Positions 1-5,072 of a stretch of 5,072 nt of DNA are shown one piece after another. Position 1 is the first letter of the stretch. Each line of letters begins with the position of its first letter. The position numbers and the translations under genes were made by a program. This DNA is from CAYJXJ01 sp964374095. GTDB lineage: Bacteria > Elusimicrobiota > Elusimicrobia > UBA1565 > UBA9628. The notes under the pieces are model-generated. The model was given only the letters and a program-made list of their open reading frames with translations. It was not told the origin of the DNA and ran no database searches. The stretch lies in NCBI GenBank assembly GCA_964374095.1, contig CAYJXJ010000264.1:1-5072 (forward strand). Reading direction: 5' to 3'.

Positions 1-2398
1 CGGAGTGGACGGCGATCAGATCGCCCGTGACGTAGATGGCCTTGCCGGCCTCTTTAGCGACGACGCAAGCCCCGGAGTCCTTGGCCACCGACTCCTCGAT
101 GCCCGTGCCCACCAGAGGCGGCTCGCTGATCAGAAGCGGCACGGCCTGGCGCTGCATGTTGGAACCCATGAGCGCCCTGTTGGCGTCATCGTGCTCCAGG
201 AAGGGGATGAGCGCCGCCGAAACCGAGACCACCTGCATGGGCGAGATATCCATGAAGTCCACGCGGGCCGGATCGGTCACGGGAAAATCCCCCCGCGAAC
301 GACACGCCACGGCGTCCGCCGCGAGCTTTTCCTTCTCCAGGGGGGTGTTGGCCTGCGCGACGATCTTATCGGATTCCGAGTCGGCGCTCAGATACTCCAC
401 GTCTCCCGTGAGCTTGCCCCGCGTCACGCGCCGGTACGGGGATTCGATGAGGCCGAATACGTTGATCCGGGCATAGGTCGCCAGGGATGTGATCAGCCCG
501 ATGTTGGGGCCTTCCGGCGTCTCGATGGGGCAGATGCGGCCGTAGTGGGTGTAGTGGACGTCGCGGACCTCGAAACCGGCGCGCTTGCGGTTGAGGCCCC
601 CCGGACCGAGCGCCGAAAGCCGCCGCTTGTGCGTGATCTCGGCCAACGGGTTGATCTGGTCCATGAACTGCGAGAGCTGGGATGTCCCGAAGAACTTCCG
701 GAGAATGCCCACCAGCGGCGCCGTGTTGAGAAGATTGCGCGGCGTCAGAAGCTTCTTATCCTGAACGCTCATGCGGTCGCGGATCACCCGCGACATCTGG
801 GCCAGGCCCACCCGGATCTGGTTCTCGAGGAGCTCCCCGACGCCGCGAACGCGCCGGTTTCCCAGATGGTCGATGTCATCGAGCTTCACCTCAAAGCACT
901 TGTCCAGGAATCCCGGAACCGCCTTGCGCCAAACGTCGACGGCATGAGCCAGATCGTGGAACGAAAAGCGGTCCTTCTTGAGCCCCTGCTGGGGAGCGTC
1001 CCCCTCGTCATCCGCGTCGCCGTCATGGAGATCGACGAAGATCACCTGACTGACGGCTTCGGGCGCGAATTTCTTGGCGAAGGCCTGCAGGTCCGCCTTG
1101 TACTCGGCCTGAGTCTCATAAGCCTGCCCGCGGACCGTCACCTGAGCGGACTGCGGCGCCTGCCCCGCGAAATGAGTCACGCCGCGGTTGAGGGCCACGA
1201 TGTACTGCATCGTCGCGATGACATCCTCCAAGCAAAGGGTCCGGCGCAAATAGGCCGGCAGGGAGAAATGCTTGTTGCGGCGGTTCTCGGGGCGCACGAG
1301 CACGTCCTTGCGAACCGCCAACTGCCAGAGCAGGCGGTGAAGCTTCGCGCCCACTTTATGACGCCCGACCTTGCTGAGGTCATACTTGCGCAAATTCCGA
1401 AACAGCAGGCTGTCCAGATAGCCCTCGGCCTGGCCCGGAACGATGAACTCCTGGCCCCGCAGTTTCTTGTAGATGTCCTGCTGGGCGTCCTTGGTGCTCT
1501 TGATCTTGTCCTTGCGCAGGGTCTCGATGATGGCTGGATCGTCCTTCTCGGGGTCGCCGGAAATGACCCTGATCCCCGCGACCTTCTTATCGAGCATGCG
1601 GCGGGTCGCTTCATGCGTGACCTTCTTGCCCGCCTCGAGCAGCACCTCGCCGGTGGCCTGGTCGACCACGTCCTCGACCGAGATGCGGTGCAGCAGCCCC
1701 ACGACGGAGTCGGGGGAAACCGGAACCTCCTCGTAGGAATAGAAAATCTTAAGAATGTCGGAGTCGGACTCGATCCCGCAGGCCCGTAGAAACGTCGTGG
1801 CCTCGAATTTCTTCTTGCGGTCGATTCGGACGTAGAGGATGTTGTTGAGGTCGAACTCGAACTCGACCCAGGCCCCCCGGTACGGAATGATTTTGGCGAA
1901 GAAGAGCCTTTTGCCTAGGGCGGAAATCTTTTTCTCTTCATCCTCCTCGAAGATGATCCCGGGAGAGCGGTGGAGTTGGCTGACCACCACCCGCTCGGCG
2001 CCGTTGATGACGAAGGAGGCGTTCTCCGTCATGATCGGGACTTCGCAGAGGACCACCTCCTGCTCGATGATCTCCTTGAGCTTGCCGGAGGGCTGCCGCG
2101 AGGACAGCCGCAGGATCGCCTTCACCGGCCGGCAGAAGGTCGCGTCGTGCGCCTGAGCTTCCTCCGGCGTGGCGTACCGCGGCTCGCCGAACTCATAGCG
2201 CACGAAATCAAGAACCGTGCTGCCGTCGGCCGACTCGATCGGAAAGACATCCAGAAACGCGGCCTGAAGCCCCATGAGGCCGCGGTCCTCCGGAGCGACG
2301 TCCAACTGCATGAAGTCCCGGAAAGAGTTGCGCTGCATCTCCAGCAAATCCGGGAGTTCCATCGCCTGCGGAATCTTTCCGAAATTAATCTTCTTCAT
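1..2398 (-). CDS. rpoB: RNA polymerase beta subunit, N-terminal 799 residues (C-terminus beyond the left edge)
   Basis: Catalytic beta subunit of DNA-dependent RNA polymerase, cytoplasmic, forming one pincer of the active-site cleft. The reading frame is open from the ATG at 2398 to the window edge, and the start MKKINFGKIP is followed by family-typical sequence. Visible blocks are the N-terminal protrusion/lobe (ELPDLLEMQRNSF, SFVINGAERVVVSQLHRSPG), a short version of the E. coli SI1-like lobe region (about residues 205-292), DDIDHLGNRR (507-516), the rifampicin pocket FGTSQLSQFMDQINPLAEIT (ending at residue 589), PIETPEGPNIGLI (from 624) and PFLEHDDANRALMGSNMQRQ (732-751). Residues equivalent to E. 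coli Q513, D516, H526 and S531 are all wild type (D580, H590, S595 here), so a rifampicin-sensitive pocket is inferred. E. coli N518 is Ile here. About 97 extra residues lie at 407-503. The gene follows rplL as usual. Roughly the last 500-600 residues are outside the window. Confidence 0.98.
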   Translation of the reverse strand, partial: MKKINFGKIPQAMELPDLLEMQRNSFRDFMQLDVAPEDRGLMGLQAAFLDVFPIESADGSTVLDFVRYEFGEPRYATPEEAQAHDATFCRPVKAILRLSSRQPSGKLKEIIEQEVVLCEVPIMTENASFVINGAERVVVSQLHRSPGIIFEEDEEKKISALGKRLFFAKIIPYRGAWVEFEFDLNNILYVRIDRKKKFEATTFLRACGIESDSDILKIFYSYEEVPVSPDSVVGLLHRISVEDVVDQATGEVLLEAGKKVTHEATRRMLDKKVAGIRVISGDPEKDDPAIIETLRKDKIKSTKDAQQDIYKKLRGQEFIVPGQAEGYLDSLLFRNLRKYDLSKVGRHKVGAKLHRLLWQLAVRKDVLVRPENRRNKHFSLPAYLRRTLCLEDVIATMQYIVALNRGVTHFAGQAPQSAQVTVRGQAYETQAEYKADLQAFAKKFAPEAVSQVIFVDLHDGDADDEGDAPQQGLKKDRFSFHDLAHAVDVWRKAVPGFLDKCFEVKLDDIDHLGNRRVRGVGELLENQIRVGLAQMSRVIRDRMSVQDKKLLTPRNLLNTAPLVGILRKFFGTSQLSQFMDQINPLAEITHKRRLSALGPGGLNRKRAGFEVRDVHYTHYGRICPIETPEGPNIGLITSLATYARINVFGLIESPYRRVTRGKLTGDVEYLSADSESDKIVAQANTPLEKEKLAADAVACRSRGDFPVTDPARVDFMDISPMQVVSVSAALIPFLEHDDANRALMGSNMQRQAVPLLISEPPLVGTGIEESVAKDSGACVVAKEAGKAIYVTGDLIAVHS
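892..1180 (-). other. Lineage-specific insertion within RpoB (residues about 407-503)
   Basis: The conserved segment ending IVALNRG (residue 406) corresponds to E. coli LIDIRNGKG, which runs almost directly into EVDDIDHLGNRR. Here about 97 residues separate the two blocks before DDIDHLGNRR resumes at 507. The insert opens VTHFAGQAPQSAQVTVRGQ, contains a predicted beta segment (VSQVIFVDLHD), an acidic stretch (DGDADDEGD) and a helical end (FHDLAHAVDVWRKAVPGFLD). The frame stays open with no stop codon, and codon use resembles the rest of rpoB, so it is a protein insertion rather than a sequencing artefact or intron. The boundaries come from my recall of the E. coli sequence, not from an alignment program. 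Its function is unknown. Confidence 0.7.
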
Positions 2399-2404
2399 GG
2401 TTTT

Positions 2405-2410
2405 CTTCCC
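2405..2410 (-). promoter_or_regulatory. Weak ribosome binding site for rpoB
   Basis: On the minus strand GGGAAG sits six bases (AAAACC) before the rpoB ATG. It is a purine-rich but imperfect Shine-Dalgarno match. A further AAGGAT lies about 10 bases upstream of it. The spacing supports the ATG at 2398, which also matches the family's usual N-terminus. Confidence 0.5.
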
Positions 2411-2422
2411 ATATCCTTCGGA

Positions 2423-2453
2423 CCTGCCCCTTCCATAGTACCGGAAGGGCAGG
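2423..2453 (-). other. Strong hairpin in the rplL-rpoB intergenic region
   Basis: The minus strand reads CCTGCCCTTCC, an 8-base loop, then GGAAGGGGCAGG, giving 11 base pairs with one bulged G. No T-tract follows, so it does not look like a simple intrinsic terminator. It ends 24 bases before the rpoB ATG. In E. coli the same gap holds an attenuator and an RNase III site that set the ratio of L7/L12 to RNA polymerase. A similar processing or attenuation role here is inference from position and structure. Confidence 0.55.
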
Positions 2454-2515
2454 CATTTCCTCTGGTCAAGGTCTCACCTCGCTTTTGCCGAAAGGCGGCG
2501 GGGACGAGGACGATT

Positions 2516-2536
2516 AAATCCCCCCACGGAGGATTT
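2516..2536 (-). terminator. Possible attenuator hairpin after rplL
   Basis: The minus strand reads AAATCCTCC, loop GTG, then GGGGGATTT, a 9-bp stem with one G-U pair, starting 16 bases after the rplL stop codon. The 3' arm ends in TTT followed by AATC, so the U-tract is short and it would be at best a leaky terminator. Partial termination here would keep L7/L12 (several copies per ribosome) above RpoB levels. The structure is seen; the function is inferred. Confidence 0.4.
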
Positions 2537-2552
2537 ATGCGCCGAAACGGCA

Positions 2553-2954
2553 TTACCTCAGCTCGACGGATGCGCCCGCCTCGGAGAGCTTCTTCTTCAT
2601 CTCTTCGGCCTGAGCCTTCGGAACGCCCTCTTTCACGGCCTTGGGCGCCGCCTCGACCAAGTCCTTGGCTTCCTTGAGGCCCAGCCCGGTGATCTCCCGA
2701 ACCGTCTTAATGACCGGAATCTTCTTGTCGGCCGGGACCGCCCCGGATATAAAGACCGTAAAATCAGTCTTTTCCTCCTCCGCCGCCGCGCCGCCGCCGC
2801 TCGCCGCGGGCGCCGCCGCCGCGACCCCCGCCGCCTGGGCCTTCACCCCGAATTTATCCTCGAAAGCCTTCACGAAATCGGAAAGCTCCAAGACCGTCAT
2901 CTGCGAGATCCCCTCGAGGAGCTCGTCTTTTCCCAGCTTCGTCGCCGTTGACAT
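2553..2954 (-). CDS. rplL: 50S ribosomal protein L7/L12
   Basis: Flexible ribosomal stalk protein, present as dimers on L10, that recruits and stimulates EF-Tu, EF-G, IF2 and release factors. The 133-residue product has the classic three parts. The N-terminal dimerisation/L10-binding helices are at about 1-40 (LLEGISQMTVLELSDFVKAF). An Ala/Gly-rich hinge lies at about 41-61. The C-terminal factor-binding domain covers about 63-133, with the hallmark TGLGLKEAKDLVEAAPKAVK. It is slightly longer than E. coli L7/L12 (about 120 residues), mainly through the hinge. The ATG at 2954 is preceded by AAGGTG at good spacing. It follows rplJ after 71 bases and precedes rpoB after 154 bases, the standard stalk/RNA-polymerase order. 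Identity is secure. Confidence 0.99.
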   Translation of the reverse strand: MSTATKLGKDELLEGISQMTVLELSDFVKAFEDKFGVKAQAAGVAAAAPAASGGGAAAEEEKTDFTVFISGAVPADKKIPVIKTVREITGLGLKEAKDLVEAAPKAVKEGVPKAQAEEMKKKLSEAGASVELR

Positions 2955-2958
2955 ATTT

Positions 2959-2964
2959 CACCTT
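2959..2964 (-). promoter_or_regulatory. Ribosome binding site for rplL
   Basis: AAGGTG on the minus strand lies four bases (AAAT) before the ATG at 2954 and is flanked by A-rich sequence, giving an accessible initiation site in an otherwise GC-rich context. This fits the high translation of L7/L12 expected relative to L10. Confidence 0.6.
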
Positions 2965-2991
2965 TTGGCAGCTCCCGGACCCAACAACGGG

Positions 2992-3007
2992 CCGGGATTT
3001 ATCCCGG
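2992..3007 (-). other. Short hairpin between rplJ and rplL
   Basis: The 71-base rplJ-rplL gap holds CCGGGA, loop TAAA, TCCCGG, a perfect 6-bp GC-rich stem with a tetraloop. No T-tract follows. It may be a processing or stability element, or nothing. It ends 37 bases before the rplL start and leaves the rplL ribosome binding site free. Confidence 0.35.
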
Positions 3008-3025
3008 AGGGCTGCCGGCCGTATT

Positions 3026-3565
3026 CTAGACCGCGGCCGCGGCTTTTTTCTTGTCCTCCAACGCCCGCAACGCCAGCCCAAGATCCCGAATGGGCGCCTG
3101 CAAAACGTTTGCGGCCCGGACGATCGCGCTCGCCAGCGCCCCCGCCAACTTGGCCAACATCTCCGGCTTGGTCCCCAGGGCGGCCAGCCTCGCGCACTCC
3201 GCGGAGGCAAGCCACTGCCGGCCGACGAAACCGGCCCGGAGCTTCAAGGCTGGAAATTCCTTCGCGAAGGCGACCAGCACCCGGGCCGCGGCCACCGGAT
3301 CGTCTCCGTCGACAACGGCCAGACCGGTCGGGCCCTTCACGTGGGCCTCCGCCCCATCCACGCCCGCGCCCTTCAAGGCCTGGCGAAGCATCGAATTCTT
3401 GACGATCGAGAACTTGGACTTGGCCGGCCGGAGCTTGCCCCGAAGCGCGTCGAGTTCCCGGAATTTTAATCCCTGATATTCGGTGATAAAAATATGCTGC
3501 GCGGCGCGCAACTTTGCCGCCGCGGCTTTCGACTTCTCGATCTTCTGCGCCTTGGTCAATTTCAT
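3026..3565 (-). CDS. rplJ: 50S ribosomal protein L10
   Basis: L10 anchors the L7/L12 dimers to 23S rRNA helices 42-44 at the stalk base. The 179-residue product matches the family in length and layout. The N-terminal rRNA-binding domain covers about 1-100 (MKLTKAQKIEKSKAAAAKL, ITEYQGLKFRELDALRGKLR, FSIVKNSMLRQALKGAG). A linker follows, then a long C-terminal helix at about 132-179 (KPEMLAKLAGALASAIVRAA onward) that binds L7/L12 dimers and ends in a Lys/Ala-rich tail. The start is set by GGGAG six bases before the ATG. The gene begins only 12 bases after the stop of the upstream barrel gene, suggesting co-transcription and possibly translational coupling. rplA, its usual upstream neighbour, is absent, and the gap has no room for the L10-binding leader known from E. 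coli and Bacillus. L10 in complex with L7/L12 normally represses its own operon through that leader. Confidence 0.98.
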   Translation of the reverse strand: MKLTKAQKIEKSKAAAAKLRAAQHIFITEYQGLKFRELDALRGKLRPAKSKFSIVKNSMLRQALKGAGVDGAEAHVKGPTGLAVVDGDDPVAAARVLVAFAKEFPALKLRAGFVGRQWLASAECARLAALGTKPEMLAKLAGALASAIVRAANVLQAPIRDLGLALRALEDKKKAAAAV

Positions 3566-3571
3566 CCCTGG

Positions 3572-3576
3572 CTCCC
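3572..3576 (-). promoter_or_regulatory. Ribosome binding site for rplJ
   Basis: GGGAG on the minus strand is six bases (CCAGGG) from the rplJ ATG and begins one base after the TAA of the preceding gene. Ribosomes terminating on the barrel gene would therefore stop directly over this site, so translational coupling is plausible. Confidence 0.6.
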
Positions 3577-3577
3577 G

Positions 3578-4450
3578 TTACTCGAAGCGGACCTCCAACC
3601 CGGTCCCCCAATGATACCCCCCAACGAAGGAGGCCTCCGCAAAAAGCCCTTCATGCTCGAACATCGGCAGCCGCAGCCCCAGAAACGGGGTCACTACGTC
3701 TTGACTGCCGCCGACGTGACTGCCGTCCACCAGGTCCTTCAAATCCGCCACCGTCCTCGTCCACCGCACCCCGCCATACGGCTCAAGCTTGACCCCGCCT
3801 CGGAGGGCCACCAGCTCGATCTTTTCCTTCTCCACCAGGGTGAAGAGATGGCTCGTCTCGACGGCCAGGGCGTAGTGCATCATGTCCAGCCGCTGGTTGA
3901 TATTATTGTTGATATTGGGTATGCCGCCTGGGACCCGCCTGTTAAAAAGATGCCGGGCGCGCGTCACTGAAAAATCCACCGCCACCGCCGGCGAAACGAC
4001 CGTATCCGCAATGATCACCGCTTTGGCGCCCAGCGTGAAGGCCGTCCCGGGCTTATCCCCCGTCAGGTGATTGTTCACCGTGACCGAAGGAATCCGCACG
4101 CTGTAGTCTCCCACGCCGACCGCGGCGTAGTACTGCATCGTCTCCCAAGGCTGGTAAACCAACTTTAGGACCCCGTAGCCGCCGTTGCCCTCGACCCCGA
4201 CGTCACCCTGTTGCCCGCACGCGAAGGAAACCGCGTTGGGATTGGTGGGGCCAGCGCGGCACGCCTCATCGTTGGTCGACAAGGCGAAGTTGAGATCCGC
4301 CTCGCGGGCCGCCTGAAAATACGTCAACACCTTCAAAGAACGCTGCCCCATCTGGCGCGCGCTGGTCCCCAATACCTGCGCCTGGGCCGCCTTCCCCGCA
4401 AGGAGAAGCGTCCCCAGGCAATAGAGAACCGCCATCGCGCGCCGTCGCAT
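3578..4450 (-). CDS. Predicted secreted outer-membrane beta-barrel protein, family not recognised
   Basis: The 290-residue product starts MRRRAMAVLYCLGTLLLAGK and has a textbook signal peptide: basic N-region, hydrophobic core, and a likely signal peptidase I cut after AQA (residue 24). The mature ~266 residues show alternating hydrophobic/polar strands separated by Gly/Asn/Asp-rich turns (GGYGVLKLVYQP, MQYYAAVGVGDYSVRIPSVT, FTLGAKAVIIA, VSPAVAVDFSVTRA, MHYALAVETSHLF, VKLEPYGGVRWTRT, VTPFLGLRLPMFE, GLFAEASFVGGYH). They end GTGLEVRFE, close to the aromatic barrel-end signal. The only cysteines in the mature protein, C64 and C78, bracket a probable surface loop and could form a disulfide. An Asn-rich turn (PNINNNINQ) lies near 178-186. 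The frame stays open upstream to 4819, but that stretch is 5S rRNA and spacer, so the ATG at 4450 (or Met6 at 4435) is preferred. It has a weak ribosome binding site. It sits 23 nt after 5S and 12 nt before rplJ. No function is assigned. Confidence 0.8.
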   Translation of the reverse strand: MRRRAMAVLYCLGTLLLAGKAAQAQVLGTSARQMGQRSLKVLTYFQAAREADLNFALSTNDEACRAGPTNPNAVSFACGQQGDVGVEGNGGYGVLKLVYQPWETMQYYAAVGVGDYSVRIPSVTVNNHLTGDKPGTAFTLGAKAVIIADTVVSPAVAVDFSVTRARHLFNRRVPGGIPNINNNINQRLDMMHYALAVETSHLFTLVEKEKIELVALRGGVKLEPYGGVRWTRTVADLKDLVDGSHVGGSQDVVTPFLGLRLPMFEHEGLFAEASFVGGYHWGTGLEVRFE

Positions 4451-4456
4451 GGATTG

Positions 4457-4608
4457 TTCCAGGAGCTGACGAGCCCGGCAACGACCTACTCTCCCAACGC
4501 CGAATTGGGCGTTAGTACCATCGGCCCAAACAGGCTTAACTTCCGTGTTCGGAATGGGTACGGGTGTTGCCCTGTTGGAGTTGTCACCGAACTCGTCAGC
4601 CCCTGGAA
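4457..4608 (-). repeat. Inverted repeat flanking 5S rRNA (precursor processing stem)
   Basis: The 17-base arms lie at 4592-4608 (5' side of the transcript) and 4457-4473 (3' side). On the minus strand the 5' arm core is CCAGGGGCTGACGAG and the 3' arm core is CTCGTCAGCTCCTGG. They pair over 17 consecutive positions with a single G-U wobble. The arms directly abut 5S helix I (9 bp), giving about 26 continuous pairs. Such stems around rRNAs are typical substrates for RNase III or 5S maturases; use of one here is inferred. The 3' arm ends six bases before the barrel gene's ATG. Confidence 0.85.
4474..4591 (-). rRNA. rrf: 5S ribosomal RNA
   Basis: Structural RNA of the large-subunit central protuberance, bound by L5, L18 and L25-type proteins. 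The minus strand carries the diagnostic core CCCATTCCGAACACGGAAGT, followed by TAAGCC, GCCGATGGTACT and GGGAGAGTAGGTCG. Ends were set by helix I, where TTCGGTGAC pairs with GTTGCCGGG (9 bp including several G-U), giving 118 nt, normal for bacterial 5S. It lies downstream of 23S in the standard rRNA operon order. End positions could be off by one or two bases. Confidence 0.97.
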
Positions 4609-4804
4609 ATCGAATCGCCGCCGGGGACCCGGCACCCGCGCAGTCGACAGTGTTAGGGTAGTTGAAGGGAGACGAATCCTCCCCCCGCCGAACCGGCATC
4701 GTCCGGGAGGGGATAAAGATCATAGCATTTTCCCAACGAAAAGAGAACGCGGCAGCGTCTCGCCGCCCCCCGCCGGCCATAGCCGGAAGGAGCGATCGAA
4801 AAAT
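4592..4804 (-). other. 23S-5S internal spacer
   Basis: This 213-nt spacer has no tRNA and no convincing ORF. It is GC-rich, apart from an AT-rich patch around 4711-4740 that contains a possible promoter. Small hairpins are visible: CCGGC-TATG-GCCGG at 4773-4786 just past the 23S end, GCCGG-GTCC-CCGGC at 4620-4633, and GGGAG-GATTCGT-CTCCC at 4667-4683. None has a T-tract, so I see no terminator. The last 17 bases form the 5' arm of the 5S processing stem. Confidence 0.75.
4719..4727 (-). promoter_or_regulatory. Possible extended -10 promoter in the 23S-5S spacer
   Basis: The minus strand reads TGCTATGAT, an extended -10 motif (TGn) joined to TATGAT, which is five of six matches to TATAAT. It is preceded by GGGAAAA and lies in the only AT-rich patch of the spacer. 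No good -35 is present at 16-18 bases upstream (TTCTCT at 17), though extended -10 promoters can work without one. If active, it would start near 4712 and transcribe 5S, the barrel gene and rplJL-rpoB separately from 16S/23S. This is an inference from a short motif. Confidence 0.35.
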
Positions 4805-5072
4805 ACGGCCAAGCCGCACGGACGATTAGTACCGCTTCGCTCAACGCCTTGCGGCGCTTACACTCGCGGCCTATCAAACCAGTAGTCTTCTGGTGTCCTT
4901 TAGGCCCCAACCCTTGCGGGATGGGGACGGGAAGCCTAATCTTGAGGCGGGTTTCACGCTTAGATGCTTTCAGCGTTTATCCCTACCGAACGCCGCTACC
5001 CAGCGATGCCCTTGGCAGGACAACTGGTATACAGGAGGTTCGTCCAGCCAGGTCCTCTCGTACTGTGGCCAG
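4805..5072 (-). rRNA. rrl: 23S ribosomal RNA, 3' end (partial)
   Basis: The last ~268 nt of large-subunit rRNA, part of domain VI. The sarcin-ricin loop AGTACGAGAGGACC is at 5051-5064; it is the docking site of the translation GTPases recruited by the L10-L7/L12 stalk encoded downstream. Other conserved blocks on the minus strand are GGGATAAACGCTGAAAGCAT, CTAAGCGTGAAACC, CCAGAAGACTACTGGTTTGA, TAGGCCG, GTGTAAGCGC, GTTGAGCGAAGC and GGTACTAAT. The 3' end is placed near 4805 by comparison with the E. coli end (GGCUUAACCUU versus GGCTTGGCCGT here). It could shift by a few bases, because the pairing 5' end lies outside the window. Confidence 0.97.

Noticed and set aside
5..1789. A 594-codon open frame on the plus strand opposite rpoB, and other long plus-strand frames (1970-2677, 2641-3402, 2948-3469)
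   Set aside because: They lie antisense to rpoB, rplL and rplJ, are Arg/Pro/Gly/His rich, show no family resemblance, and are expected by chance opposite GC-rich genes.
2435..2470. A promoter for rpoB from TTGACC and TACTAT on the minus strand
   Set aside because: The two hexamers are 23 bases apart, too far for a sigma-70 promoter, and TACTAT lies within the loop of the 2423-2453 hairpin.
3896..3920. An AT-rich patch inside the barrel gene as an internal promoter for rplJ
   Set aside because: AATAAT-like hexamers occur, but no -35 sits at suitable spacing. The patch is explained by the Asn/Ile codons of PNINNNINQ.
4667..4683. A tRNA T-arm-like hairpin (5-bp stem, 7-base loop) in the 23S-5S spacer
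   Set aside because: The minus-strand loop GATTCGT does not fit the TTCRANY consensus, and no acceptor, D or anticodon arms are found around it. An intrinsic terminator is also unlikely, because no T-tract follows.
4451..4819. N-terminal extension of the barrel gene to a start at 4819 (413 residues in all)
   Set aside because: The extension translates 5S rRNA and the spacer, and it would place the clear signal peptide in the middle of the protein.
4211..4885. Plus-strand open frame across 5S, the spacer and the 23S end
   Set aside because: It covers structural RNA on the other strand and encodes low-complexity Arg/Pro-rich sequence with no recognisable family.

Overview
This is a GC-rich bacterial window in which every supported gene lies on the minus strand, so the biological reading direction is from high to low coordinates. 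The order is 3' end of 23S rRNA, 5S rRNA, a signal-peptide-bearing predicted outer-membrane beta-barrel protein, rplJ (L10), rplL (L7/L12), and the first 799 codons of rpoB, which runs off the left edge. The beta-barrel gene suggests a diderm (Gram-negative-type) bacterium. RpoB, L10, L7/L12 and the rRNAs are plainly bacterial, but I cannot name a phylum from sequence alone.

Region by region: 5072-4805 is the last ~268 nt of 23S rRNA, including the sarcin-ricin loop. 4804-4592 is a 213-nt 23S-5S spacer with no tRNA and one AT-rich patch holding a possible extended -10 promoter. 4591-4474 is 5S rRNA, bracketed by a 17-bp inverted repeat that extends helix I into a long processing stem. 4450-3578 is a 290-aa secreted beta-barrel candidate whose ATG is only 23 nt past the 5S 3' end. 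3565-3026 is rplJ, 12 nt after the barrel gene's stop. 2954-2553 is rplL. 2552-2399 is a 154-nt rplL-rpoB gap with two hairpins. 2398-1 is rpoB.

L10 and L7/L12 build the ribosomal stalk that recruits translation GTPases, next to the sarcin-ricin loop encoded upstream in the same window. RpoB is the RNA polymerase beta subunit. The usual bacterial order is nusG-rplK-rplA-rplJ-rplL-rpoB-rpoC. Here rplK and rplA do not precede rplJ; an envelope-protein gene and an rRNA operon end do. No terminator is visible between 5S and the barrel gene, or between the barrel gene and rplJ. The transcription machinery, the stalk, an envelope protein and rRNA may therefore share transcripts.

The most noteworthy points are this rrn-barrel-rplJL-rpoB fusion, the 5S processing stem that ends six nucleotides before the barrel gene's start codon, the lack of room for a conventional L10 autoregulatory leader, and a ~97-residue insertion in RpoB just before the DDIDHLGNRR motif. 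I found no CRISPR array, insertion sequence or phage gene. No wholly new multi-gene system is evident; the novelty lies in gene order and RNA-level architecture.
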